Of a stretch of DNA of 64,000 nt, positions 1-10,265 are shown piece after piece. The stretch's first letter is position 1; the number at the start of each line of letters is the position of its first letter. A program made the position numbers and the translations under genes. This stretch comes from Strix aluco (lineage: Eukaryota; Chordata; Aves; Strigiformes; Strigidae), in NCBI RefSeq assembly GCF_031877795.1, contig NC_133958.1:1116001-1180000 (forward strand), written 5' to 3'. The notes beneath the pieces are model-generated. The model was not told where the DNA came from. It saw only the letters and a list, made by a program, of their open reading frames with translations, and made no database searches.

Positions 1-128
1 CGTCTCTCGCGGCTCTGAGAACGTGGACCTGCACTGTGTGTGCCGTGCCATTGCGTGATCCGCTCGTATGTTCTGCTGCTCGGTCATGACGGTGTATGAT
101 GGAAATTCTCGTGGGTGTTTGGTTGCAG

Positions 129-395
129 ATGTGGGTACAGGGAGGGCTTTTCCAGCTCCTCATCCGGATCCTGCGCTGGCACTTCCCTGGCGTCGCAGGG
201 GCGAGTTTTCTTGGCTGACTCCACAGACGACACACTTGTTTTCAATATTCTATTTGTGAGAAATTTAACTTTGGACTTTCCATTCAGGTCCTCAAAGAGC
301 AAAGTACAACTCTGAAACAGGAAAACCCTCCCAGTGGACCTCAGAAGTCATGCAGAGAATTCTGAAGGAGCTTGTCAGGACCACCCGAGCCCAAG
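129..395 (+). pseudogene. Upstream orphan copies of two array exons
   Basis: Copies of the 72-nt block (129-200) and the 108-nt block (288-395) lie upstream of the only signal-peptide exon. Both keep an open phase-1 frame, AG acceptors and, for the second, a GT donor. The 72-nt copy ends at GCGAGT where the intact copy at 3110 has GTAAGT. They could belong to a further gene copy that starts left of the window, or be leftovers of the duplication that no transcript uses. Nothing in the window decides between these. Confidence 0.5.
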
Positions 396-1215
396 GTGGG
401 TGTCTGTCCCTGTTAAGCAGAAGCCTTGTCAAGCTGAGGTTTTAGATGCGTGGATGGACAAGCCGTAGCCTGCACAGTAGGAAGGGGCCGCTCAGAGCCT
501 CACTGCAGTGACACTCAGTTAAAGGCCTTGCGGGCGCTGGCGAGCTGCAGACATGGTCGAGTCTCTGGTGGCAGTTGGGGTTCCAGCCGAGCCCCAGGAA
601 CAGCTGCTGCCCCAGTTACAGCCTTAGTGGGGCCAAAGCTGTTCTGGGCAGATGGTGGTGTCCATCTGGCAGGAGCTGGTGGGACTCACTGCCTTGAGTG
701 GGTGAGGGACTTGCTGAGGAGCTGATGGCTGCTCAGTGCTGAGAGGGCAGCACCTTGCCAGTCCCCAGAGGGGAGAGCGCAGAGGATGCGCAGGCAGCGT
801 GGGGCAGCACCCACTGCACCTTGGGCTGACAGCGGGGCTGGGGTCGTGGTGGAGCAGGGCCGGCAGAGCCGCAGGGCCGGGCTGGGCCGAGCGAGCTGTG
901 TCCAGCTCCGTGGGCAGCAGGAGGCAGATGCCCTGTACGGAGGCGCAGGGGGCTGCCTCCGCTGCGGGGGCCTTTTCCGGGTGGACGGTGGGACTGGGAG
1001 CAGCAGTGAGAAAGTGTCCCTGGAGCCGGCCCTGTGCCACCTGCCCCGGGGCAGCCCCTCCCCCGGGCCGTGGCTGAAGGGGAGAGGCCGCACTGTGAGG
1101 TCACAGAGGCCTGCGATGCCATGCCGGGTTGTGCAGTGCTGTTGCCAGGCAACACATCAGATGTGCCAGCAGCTGCAGTAGCAGCAACACTGTGCACATG
1201 CAGGTGAAGGGGACC

Positions 1216-1303
1216 ATGGCTCCCACACTGATCCTCATCCTGCTGCTAGTGGCCCTGCGAGCCCAGAGTGCCGGGGCTGCTCCATGGCAAGCGCGAGGAT
1301 TAG
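1216..1303 (+). other. Signal-peptide exon (start of the array gene)
   Basis: The ATG at 1216 follows GGACC, a fair Kozak context, and opens MAPTLILILLLVALRAQSAG, a classic leader: short N-region, Leu/Ile core and small residues before a likely cut after the AQSAGA stretch. The exon ends in TTAG with donor GTAGGT, leaving phase 1, the phase used by every downstream block. It lies in sequence (about 1060-1330) that is unique within the array. Confidence 0.6.
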
Positions 1304-4300
1304 GTAGGTGGGCAGATGAGGGCCAACGCCCAGCCCTGGCAGCATGGGGCAGCACCCACTGCACCTCGGGCTGACAGCGGGGCTGGGGTCGTGGTGGGGC
1401 AGGGCCGGCAGAGCCGCAGGGCCGGGCTGGGCCGGGCGAGCTGTGTCCAGCTCCGCGGGCAGCAGGAGGCAGATGCCCTGTACGGAGGCACAGGGGGCTG
1501 CCTTTGCTGCAGGGGCCTTTTCCGGGTGGATGGTGGGACTGGGAGCAGCAGTGAGAAAGTGTCCCTGGAGCCGGCCCTGTGCCGCCTACCCCAGGGCAGC
1601 CTTGCCCCGGTCTGCGTGTCAGGGCCCGGCAGCACGGCAGCAGCCGGGCAATAGCCCTCGGGAGCACTTCTTCCCCAGGCCGGGCACAGCCACGTCCGGG
1701 GGGTTTGTGTCTCTGCCGTTCCCCGGCTGGACCCCAGCTTTCAGCCTCGGGGACGTCCCTCCTGGGGAGGTGTCCACTGGGGAAAACAGGAGCATTCCTG
1801 CTCCAGCCCTGCAACGCTCTCCCCGCTCTCCCCGGGCCAGCCCGGGTCACCATGGGACACACAGCCCCAGCCCACAGCCCGGGGAACAGACGGGGCAGCG
1901 CTGGGGCAGCCTCTCCCTGGCCACTGGGCTCTTCTCCGTCAGATAGGTGAACAATAACGTCTTCACGTGGGCGCCTTTTCTGCCCAGAAAACGTGTCCCA
2001 GGAAGAAATGCCCAGGGGCCATACATGTATACATCCAGTCCTTGAGGGCTGTTGCACAGGGCCTGGAAACAATATTTTGAAAGGCTCCAGGTGCAGCTAA
2101 CAGGTCACCCCGGCCCCTCTGCACCTCTGGAAATGTCCACCCACGTCCGGGTCCCATGGCATCACCTGACCCCCTCCAGTCACTGCAGGTCACTGGCAAA
2201 GGAGCTCACAACCTCTCATGGGAATGTGCTTGATTACAGCTGTGCCCGAAGCCAACAGCCACCCGACGGCTCGGCCGGATCTTGTCTCGGGGCCTGGAGG
2301 CGATCGCACAGGTATGTCCCCTGAATGAGTGAGCACTTAGGTTTTAATATTCCGTTCTTGTGAAATTTCAGTTAACGCTCTCTTGGCCCACGCTCAGCCG
2401 AGCAGAAGAGGGGCAGAGAGGGACTGGCTTGGGCTCAGAGATGTGAGCACTCTGCCTTGCGAAGGTGTCTGTGCCAGCCTCTCCGGCCCTGCGCTGCTTC
2501 CAGTGCCTGCTGCAAGGCCAGCGGTGGGCTTGTTGGGGTTGAGTTTAGAGCTGGTTCGAGCTCCAGGGAGTCCTTTCTCCCAACACCTCCGTGCTTGTCT
2601 TGTTTTAGATCCTCCTGCTCCAGGCACCCAGTACCTGTCTCCACAGCGCTCCTGATGGAGGGGGGGGATGAGTGCCACGGAGCACTCCCGTGTTGGAAGT
2701 GCCTTCGCGGCCGTTCAGACCTGCAGAGGTGTATTGAAATAGCTCATGGGAGCTTCTCTGTTCTGTCTGTCCACAGACGTGGCTGGAGGCGATCACTATC
2801 CTGTTTCCCAGCTGGGTTCCAGGGGGGAAGCTCAGGGAGATCGCACGGGTACGTCACGGCTTTTGAATTCCTCTGAGAGCCGCCGGCTCAAAGCCCAGAT
2901 GTGAGCGAGGCGTCTCTCGCGGCTGTGAGAACGTGGACCTGCACTGTGTGTGCTGTGCCATTGGGCGATCCACTCGTATGTTCTGCTGCTCGGTCATGAC
3001 GGTGTATGATGGAAATTCTCGTGGGTGTTTGGTTGCAGATGTGGGTACAGGGAAGGCTTTTCCAGCTCCTCATCCGGGTCCTGCGCTGGCGCTCCCCTGG
3101 CGTCGCAGGGGTAAGTAGTCAGTCTTAACTGACTCCACAGACGACACACTTGTTTTCAATATTGTATTTGTGAGAAATTTAACTTTGGACTTTCCATTCA
3201 GGTCCTCAAAGAGCAAAGTACAACTCTGAAACAGGAAAACCCTCCCAGTGGGCCTCAGAAGTTGTCCAGGGAATTCTGAAGGAGCTGGACAGGACCATGC
3301 CAGCCCACGGTGGGTATCTGTCCCTGTTAAGCAGAAGCCTTGTCAAGCTGAGGTTTTAGATGCGTGGATGGACAAGCCGTAGCCTGCAAAGTAGGAAGGG
3401 GCCGCTCAGAGCCTCACTGCAGCGACACTCAGTTACAGGCCTTGCGGGCGCTGGCGAGCTGCAGACATGGTCGAGTCTCTGGTGGCAGTTGGGGTTCCAG
3501 CCGAGCCCCAGGAACAGCTGCTGCCCCAGTTACAGCCTTACTGGGGCCAGAGCTGTTCTGGGCAGATGGTGGTGTCCAGCTGGCAGGAGCTGGTGGGACT
3601 CATGCCTTGAGTGGGTGAGGGACTTGCTGAGGAGCTGATGGCTGCTCAGTGCTGAGAGGGCAGCACCTTGCCAGTCCCCAGAGGGGAGAGCGCAGAGGAT
3701 GTGCAGGCAGCGTGGGGCAGCACCCACTGCACCTCGGGCTGACAGTGGGGCTGGGGTCGTGGTGGGGCAGGGCCGGCAGAGCCACAGGGCCGGGCTGGGC
3801 CGAGCGAGCTGTGTCCAGCTCCGTGGGCAGCAGGAGGCAGATGCCCTGTACGGAGGTGCAGGGGGCTGCCTCCGCTGCGGGGGCCTTTTCCGGGTGGACG
3901 GTGGGACTGAGAGCAGCAGTGAGAAAGTGTCCCTGGAGCCGGCCCTGTGCCACCTGCCCCGGGGCAGCCTTGCCCCAGTCTGTGTATCAGGGCCCGGCAG
4001 CACGGCAGCAGCCGGGCAATAGCCCTCGGGAGCACTTCTTCCCCAGGCCGGGCACAGCCACGTCCTGGGGGTTTGTGTCTCTGCCGTTCCCCGGCTGGAC
4101 CCCAGCTTTCAGCCTCGGGGACGTCCCTCCTGGGGAGATGTCCACTGGGGAAAACAGGAGCATTCCTGCTCCAGCCCTGCAACGCTCTCCCCGCTCTCCC
4201 CGGGCCAGCCCGGGTCACCATGGGACACACAGCCCCAGCCCACAGCCCAGGGAACAGACGGGGCAGCGCTGGGGCAGCCTCTCCCTTGCCACTGGGCTCT

Positions 4301-7300
4301 TCTCCGTCAGATAGGTGAACAATAGCGTCTTCACGTGGGCGCCTTTTCTGCCCAGAAAACGTGTCCCAGGAAGAAATGCCCAGGGGCCATACATTTATCC
4401 ATCTGGACCTTGAGGGCTGTTGCACAGGGCCTGGAAACAGTATTTTGAAAGGCTCCAGGTGCAGCTAACAGGTCACCCCGGCCCCTCTGCACCTCTGGAA
4501 ATGTCCACCCACGTCCGGGTCCCATGGCATCACCTGACCCCCTCCAGTCACTGCAGGTCACTGGCAAAGGAGCTCACAACCTCTCATGGGAATGTGCTTG
4601 ATTACAGCTGTGCCCGAAGCCAACGGCCACCCGACGGCTCGGCCGGATCTTGTCTCGGGGCCTGGAGGCGATCGCACAGGTATGTCCCCTGAATGAGTGA
4701 GCACTTAGGTTTTAATATTCCGTTCTTGTGAAATTTCAGTTAACGCTCTCTTGGCCCACGCTCAGCCGAGCAGAAGAGGGGCAGAGAGGGACTGGCTTGG
4801 GCTCAGAGATGTGAGCACTCTGCCTTGCGAAGGTGTCTGTGCCAGCCTCTCCGGCCCTGCGCTGCTTCCAGTGCCTGCTGCAAGGCCAGCGGTGGGCTTG
4901 TTGGGGTTGAGTTTAGAGCTGGTTCGAGCTCCAGGGAGTCCTTTCTCCCAGCACCTCCGTGCTTGTCTTGTTTTAGATCCTCCTGCTCCAGGCACCCAGT
5001 ACCTGTCTGCACAGCGCTCCTGATGGAGGGGGGGGGATGAGTGCCACGGAGCACTCCCGTGTTGGAAGTGCCTTCGCGGCCGTTCAGACCTGCAGAGGTG
5101 TATTGAAATAGCTCATGGGAGCTCCTCTATTCTGTCTGTTCACAGACGTGGCTGGAGGCGATCACTATCCTGTTTCCCAGCTGGGTTCCAGGGGGGAAGC
5201 TCAGGGAGATCGCACGGGTACGTCACGGCTTTTGAATTCCTCTGAGAGCCGCCGGCTCAAAGCCCAGATGTGAGCGAGGCGTCTCTCGCGGCTGTGAGAA
5301 CGTGGACCTGCACTGTGTGTGCCGTGCCATTGCGCGATCCGCTCGTATGTTCTGCTGCTCGGTCATGATGGTGTATGATGGAAATTCTCGTGGGTGTTTG
5401 GTTGCAGATGTGGGTACAGGGAAGGCTTTTCCAGCTCCTCATCCGGATCCTGCGCTGGCGCTTCCCTGGCGTCACAGGGGCCAGTAGTCAGTCTTGACTG
5501 ACTCCACAGACGACACACTTGTTTTCAATATTGTATTTGTGAGAAATTTAACTTTGGACTTTCCATTCAGGTCCTCAAAGAGCAGAGTACAACTCTGAAA
5601 CAGGAAAACCCTCCCAGTGGGCCTCAGAAGTCGTCCAGGGAATTCTGAAGGAGCTGGACAGGACCATGCCAACCCACGGTGGGTGTCTGTCCCTGTTAAG
5701 CAGAAGCCTTGTCAAGCTGAGGTTTTAGATGCGTGGATGGACAAGCCATAGCCTGCACAGTAGGAAGGGGCCGCTCAGAGCCTCACTGCAGCGACACTCA
5801 GTTACAGGCCTTGCGGGCGCTGGCGAGCTGCAGACATGGTCGAGTCTCTGGTGGCAGTTGGGGTTCCAGCCGAGCCCCAGGAACAGCTGCTGCCCCAGTT
5901 ACAGCCTTACTGGGGCCAGAGCTGTTCTGGGCAGACGGTGGTGTCCAGCTGGCAGGAGCTGGTGGGACTCACGCCTTGAGTGGGTGAGGGACTTGCTGAG
6001 GAGCTGATGGCTGCTCAGTGCTGAGAGGGCAGCACCTTGCCAGTCCCCAGAGGGGAGAGCACAGAGGATGCGCAGGCAGCGTGGGGCCACTGAGACCAGC
6101 AGACACTGTCAGGTCTGCAGGCCTGTCCTTGCCAGGATCGGAGCAGCCTCAGCTTCAGATCCTGGTCCGGGCCCCTGGTGTTCCTTGATGTCTGAGGCCT
6201 CTCGGTGACGCCTCGGTGTCAGTGATGGATGAAAGCTGGACACCCAGCATAAGGCCAGACACCTGACCTGAAGGCAGCGAAAAGGAAGGGCTGTGAATTC
6301 AGTCTCGGGTGCTTTAGCTCCCTCCTTCTAGTTACAGATGGACGGTGGGACTGGGAGCAGCAGTGAGAAAGTGTCCCTGGAGCCGGCCCTGTGCCACCTG
6401 CCCCGGGGCAGCCTTGCCCCAGTCTGTGTGTCAGGGCCTGGCAGCACGGCAGCAGCTGGGCAATAGCCCTCGGGAGCACTTCTTCCCCAGGCCAGGCACA
6501 GCCACGTCCTGGGGGTTTGTGTCTCTGCCGTTCCCCGGCTAGACCCCAGCTTTCAGCCTCGGGGACGTCCCTCCTGGGGAGATGTCCACTGGGGAAAACA
6601 GGAGCATTCCTGCTCCAGTCCTACAACGCTCTCCCCGCTCTCCCCGTGCCAGCCCGGGTCACCATGGGACACACAGCCCCAGCCCACAGCCCAGGGAACA
6701 GACGGGGCAGCGCTGGGGCAGCCTCTCCCTGGTCACTGGGCTCTTCTCTATCAAATAGGTGAACAATAGCGTCTTCACGTGGGTGCCTTTCCTGCCTAGA
6801 AAATGTGTCCCAGGAAGAAAGTGAAAACGGACTTGTTTTCAATATTCTCTTTGTGTGAAATTTAACTTTGGACTTTCCATTCAGGTCCTCAAAGAGCAAA
6901 ATACAACTCTGAAACAGGAAAACCCTTTCATCAGTCCTCAGAATTCCTCGAGGACATCCTTAAGGCAATGGACAGGGCCGCTACAGCCTACGGTGGGTGT
7001 CTGTCCCTGTTAAGCAGAAGCCTTGCCAAGCTGAGGTTTTAGATGCGTGGATGGACAAGCCGTAGCCTGCACAGTAGGAAGGGGCTGCTCAGAGCCTCAC
7101 TGCAGCGACGCTCAGTTTCAGGCCTTGCGGGCGCTGGCGAGCTGCAGACATGGTCGAGTCTCTGGTGGCAGTTGGGGTTCCAGCCGAGCCCCAGGAACAG
7201 CTGCTGCCCCAGTTACAGCCTTACTGGGGCCAGAGCTGTTCTGGGCAGACGGTGGTGTCCAGCTGGCAGGAGCTGGTGGGACTCACGCCTTGAGTGGGTG

Positions 7301-10126
7301 AGGGACTTGCTGAGGAGCTGATGGCTGCTCAGTGCTGAGAGGGCAGCACCCTGCCAGTCGCCAGAGGGGAGAGCGCAGAGGATGCGCAGGCAGCTGGGGG
7401 CCGCTGAGAGCAGCAGACACTGCCAGGGCTGCAGGCCTGCCCTGGCCAGGATCGGAGCAGCCCAAGCTTCAGATCCTTAGCATTGTGAATGTATTTTGGG
7501 AAGTACTGCCCTTGGAAGATGTCATCTTCTTGAAGGGGAACAGTTCCTTCAACTTAATCTGACCTTCTTTCTTTCTAAAGGGATGAACGGTGAACCTGTG
7601 GAGAAGGAGGCATTTCGGGAAGGAGGCAGCCAGGCAGCGCCAGCCTCTGATGAAAGTACAGGGGCAATTCAATCAACGGGCATGCCAGGTAATTGCTGTC
7701 CTTTGTTCTCCCAGTGTCATACATCCAAACCTCTCCCTGTCTGCAGGCTCTGCCCCCAGTGCCCGCTACTGCACACCCTGTCAGCAGCACAACCCACAAC
7801 TGTTAGTGCAGAGCAAGTGTTTTAAAAGAAGCCGGGAAGGGCTCTCTGAGGAGGACTGTCACCTCTGGGGGGTGGAGTTTTTTGCCAGAGACACACACAC
7901 TCGTAACGCTCTGTGGATGCAGAAAGACGCTCACCTCCCAGCACAGCCCATCACAGGAATTTCAGGACTTTGCCAGTTGGGGAACAAGAGCATCTCAGAC
8001 ACGCTCAGCAGACAGTGGGAAATGTGACTCTTAATCAAATGGGCCTCCCGCAACACCTGCATCCCAGAGCTTGCTGTGGGTGCCTGGAGGCCCCAGGCAC
8101 AGCAGAGGGGGATCCCTGCTGTGACCTGAGGGCCAAAGGGGTGCACTGACAGATCAGGCACAGGCTTAGAGGGAACCTGCCCCATCCTTCCGCACCCTCT
8201 ATGCCTGAGCCATGACCTTTGTCTGAGGCATTACCTTTCTCTGACTCTTGGCAGTGCTGAAAACTGGAGGCACGTGAGCAGTACCCACACTGGAGAAAAG
8301 GCGAAGTGGGAGAGCGAGGCTCAGGCCTCTCCCAAGAGGGCCCGAGTCTGTCCCCTCGGGCTGTGGGTGCTGGGCTGGGGAGGGAGAGCTGGGGGGGCAC
8401 GCCCTGATGCAGGGATGTTTTCTGTCCCTCTCGCTCAAAGGGGCGATTGCTGTGCTCCCCCACACGCTCTCCATCTGGCCCAATGACTTCAGTTCAGAGG
8501 GACGACTTGTCCCAAAGGGCCAGAGGGAGCCTCCGTGCAGCAGCACTAGCAAGCCTCGGAGACTGACGGTGGGCAAGCGCCAAAGGAATTGTGCGCAGAT
8601 GGGAAGGGTGACCAAGAAAGGGGAGGAACCCCTGACACTGGGAAAACTCAATTATGGCCACCCCAGAGTGTAGGCAAAGCTGAGAGGAGAAAGGGACGCT
8701 CCAGAGTGCATTGATGTGCAATGGCTTTGGGAGTTGCCTTTCTTCTGCTGAAACCAAGGAAACATCACAGCCCCAGGACAGTCACTGGCTCAGAGTTGCT
8801 GACAAAGGGAGAAGGAACTGTCCCTGGCCATGTCAGACCTCCTGTGAGATGACCAGTCATGTGCGGGACACACTAACGCACAGAATTGTTCCTCCAGGAA
8901 CGGACGGCAAGAGTAGACCAAATGCCACGGGTCCTAAAAATTACTGGAGGTACATCGTAGACGCCTCCCTGGTATGTCTGGGCTACATTCTGACTTCCAT
9001 GATCTTCTGCTGTGTGATCCATGTGTGCACGAAGTTAAAACGGTGAGTGTTGGCAAACTTCTGTCTCAGATGGCTGTTCTATTAGCCGTGAAGCATGTAG
9101 AGGTGGGGTATTCTGGAGTGCCGAGTTAGTCACTGGCCAAACTCTACTGAGATTTCTGCTGCAAGAAGTTGGAACTGCCCTCTCAATTCATGGGCACTAT
9201 TTTCTGAACCCCCTTCTTCCTGTTGCAAGTGTTACTTAAAAGCAACCCTCCCCCAGCAAGAGCAGACCCAGTGACAGAGGTAGGCAGGGCAAGGTCAGGA
9301 AGAAGAGCAGTGAGGAAGGGCGTTGCCATGGAAAGGGAGCAGCGCAATAGTGACATCTCCCTGCCAGTGAACCTCCCGGCAGAAATCACCGTGTTAGGCA
9401 AAGCTGTAAATCCCACATGTTCCCCTCGGCCAAGGTGTCCCGGCAGCTCAGACCGTGATGATGAACCTTCCCAGCTCTCAGCCTGGCTTTGGAGCAGGAG
9501 GGTCGTTCTGTCCCACCTGCGCCCAAACGCTGCCAGCGTGCGTGTTCTCAGCACAGGCCCCCAGGGGTTTTGTCTGTGCAGAGGTCTGCATCTCTTTGGA
9601 TAAGTGTTCTGAAGAGAGGATGGAGGGCCCCTCCCCTCCCCGAGAGCCGAGGCTGCCCCTTGTCTGGGCAGGGACGGGCAGGGGAGCCACGTGCTGGTCT
9701 CTGGCAGCACCAGGAGCCAGGAGAACAGGAGGCTCTCCTGGCCGCGCAGGGCCGTGCCCAGCTCTGGTCCCCTCGCTCTGCTGGGGTCAGGTCTCCTTCC
9801 CGGCACGTGCAGAGCAGCCAGGTCAGGATGGTGAGGGCGGAGAGGAGATGAGCCCAGGGCAGGCCAGCAGAGCCCCAGCCGAGGGGTGAGGGGCACCCCA
9901 TTTTCTGCACAGAGCTCTCTGTGCCCACAGCTCCCACGTGCAGCTGGGTGCCCACACTCTACAGGGTGCCCAGTGCTGCCCCACACCCTCGCACCCGCCT
10001 TCAGTCAGGCCTCAGCAGTCTCCTCTCTCCTCTCTCTGCAGGCGCCTCACCAAAACTTCAGGATCCCAACCACCAGCACCGTCCCTCCCACCTGAACAGC
10101 CGGACTGTCCACCCCAGCAACCCTGA
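1216..10126 (+). CDS. Unrecognised type I membrane protein with amplified stalk exons (multi-exon prediction)
   Basis: I do not recognise this protein. Exons inferred from AG/GT sites and one continuous phase are 1216-1303 (signal peptide), 2240-2311, 2777-2848, 3039-3110, 3202-3309, 4608-4679, 5146-5217, 5408-5479, 5571-5678, 6885-6992, 7581-7688, 8898-9042 (transmembrane) and 10042-10126 (tail and stop). All internal exons except the transmembrane one are 72 or 108 nt and phase 1 at both ends, so any number can be joined without a shift. No Ig fold, lectin or other domain is visible; the stalk is rich in Pro, Gly, Arg and charged residues. The layout (leader, hinge-like modules, membrane anchor, Pro-rich tail) resembles leukocyte receptors or mucin-like proteins only in general form. 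Expression and the exact exon set are inference. An ATG in frame at 1198 would add six residues. Confidence 0.55.
2240..3309 (+). other. Array unit I exons
   Basis: Four blocks fit exons: 2240-2311 (72 nt, donor GTATGT), 2777-2848 (72 nt, donor GTACGT), 3039-3110 (72 nt, donor GTAAGT) and 3202-3309 (108 nt, donor GTGGGT). Each has an AG acceptor after a pyrimidine-containing tract and is open in phase 1. The first two share endings (GGCGATCGCACAG and GGAGATCGCACGG) just before the donor, so they are probably duplicates of one ancestral 24-codon module. The 108-nt block encodes a 36-residue module with YNSETGKPSQWASEV near its start and a helical ILKELDR near its end. A fifth block, 2372-2442, has an acceptor and an open frame but is only 71 nt before its GT, so using it would break the frame. 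Confidence 0.55.
4608..5678 (+). other. Array unit II exons
   Basis: This is a second copy of the unit I exons: 4608-4679, 5146-5217, 5408-5479 (72 nt each) and 5571-5678 (108 nt), plus the 71-nt block at 4740-4810. Phases and lengths are unchanged and all stay open. The 5408-5479 copy has lost the GT donor: the bases after the exon are GCCAGT instead of GTAAGT, so it may be skipped or spliced weakly at a GC donor. Confidence 0.5.
6885..6992 (+). other. Diverged third copy of the 108-nt array exon
   Basis: This block has the same length, phase, acceptor and GTGGGT donor as 3202-3309 and 5571-5678. The first dozen codons are nearly unchanged but the second half is clearly different (FHQSSEFLEDILKAMDRA). 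The intron before it is fused to the start of the retained upstream part of the unit near 6820, so the unit's middle has been deleted. Its greater divergence suggests an older copy or relaxed or positive selection. Confidence 0.5.
7581..7688 (+). other. Unique 108-nt phase-1 exon downstream of the array
   Basis: A strong polypyrimidine tract (CTTCTTTCTTTCTAAAG) precedes 7581 and GTAATT follows 7688. The block is exactly 108 nt, open in phase 1, and encodes an acidic, Ser/Ala/Gly-rich stretch with EPVEKEAFREGGSQ. It matches the length and phase of the array's 36-codon module but no longer its sequence, so it may be the ancestral, non-amplified stalk exon. Confidence 0.5.
8898..9042 (+). other. 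Transmembrane exon of the array gene
   Basis: The acceptor TTCCTCCAG and donor GTGAGT are both good. In the incoming phase 1 the exon encodes a short polar stretch with one N-glycosylation sequon (NAT), then NYWRY, then a hydrophobic segment, IVDASLVCLGYILTSMIFCC, and a basic stop-transfer CTKLKR. The topology is therefore type I. One Asp sits at the outer edge of the membrane segment and several Cys are at the inner edge, where palmitoylation would be possible. The exon ends in phase 2. Confidence 0.65.
10042..10126 (+). other. Cytoplasmic tail exon and stop of the array gene
   Basis: The acceptor TCTCTCTGCAG is strong. Phase 2 continues the transmembrane exon and gives a basic start (RRLTK) followed by a Pro-rich tail with PPAPSLPPEQP and PPQQP, then TGA at 10124-10126. 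PxxP motifs of this kind can bind SH3 domains; no ITAM or ITIM is present. No poly(A) signal is obvious before the LTR at 10266. Confidence 0.6.
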
Positions 10127-10265
10127 GAGCTGGGACAGACACCAGCAGCCGCCATCGCCTGTGCTGGAAACCTGTCCCGCCTGCCACAGAGCTCCAGGGG
10201 CCTGGCCCTCGCCAGCCCGGACAAACACCTGGCCCGCCTGCTTCCAGCCTGGCCTCCACGTCCAG

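Larger units (their letters stand above)
1..7480 (+). repeat. Tandem array, period about 2.37 kb, carrying exon blocks
   Basis: Nearly identical blocks recur at a spacing of 2368-2369 bp: for example the block at 2240 recurs at 4608, 3039 at 5408 and 3202 at 5571. By eye the two full units differ only at scattered bases, so duplication is recent. A partial unit lies upstream (1-1060). A third unit on the right (about 6336-7400) has lost its middle part: it joins directly to the block at 6885. Within the first unit about 300 bp (740-1040) is repeated at 1340-1600, flanking the unique signal-peptide exon. The unit holds both introns and exon-like blocks, so the array amplifies coding exons of the gene described at 1216-10126. 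Confidence 0.9.

Noticed and set aside
1997-2089. Candidate exon after TCTGCCCAG (copy near 4355)
   Set aside because: It is open in phase 1 but ends in phase 2 at GTGCAG, which no downstream module can accept.
2372-2442. A further module exon (also at 4740-4810)
   Set aside because: Acceptor and open frame are present, but the only GT gives 71 nt and breaks the phase. It was left out of the gene model and is probably a dead member of the series.
3530-3618. Candidate exon after CAGTTACAG at 3529, with copies at 601, 5903 and 7217
   Set aside because: Reads open for about 27 codons, but the leftmost copy has a one-base insertion and no donor fits phase 1 cleanly, so it is more likely intron.
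8898-9042. T-cell receptor gamma or other TCR constant-region transmembrane exon
   Set aside because: The repeated hinge-like exons recalled TRGC, but no Ig domain exon is present, the membrane segment lacks the Lys of TCR chains, and the gene has its own leader exon.
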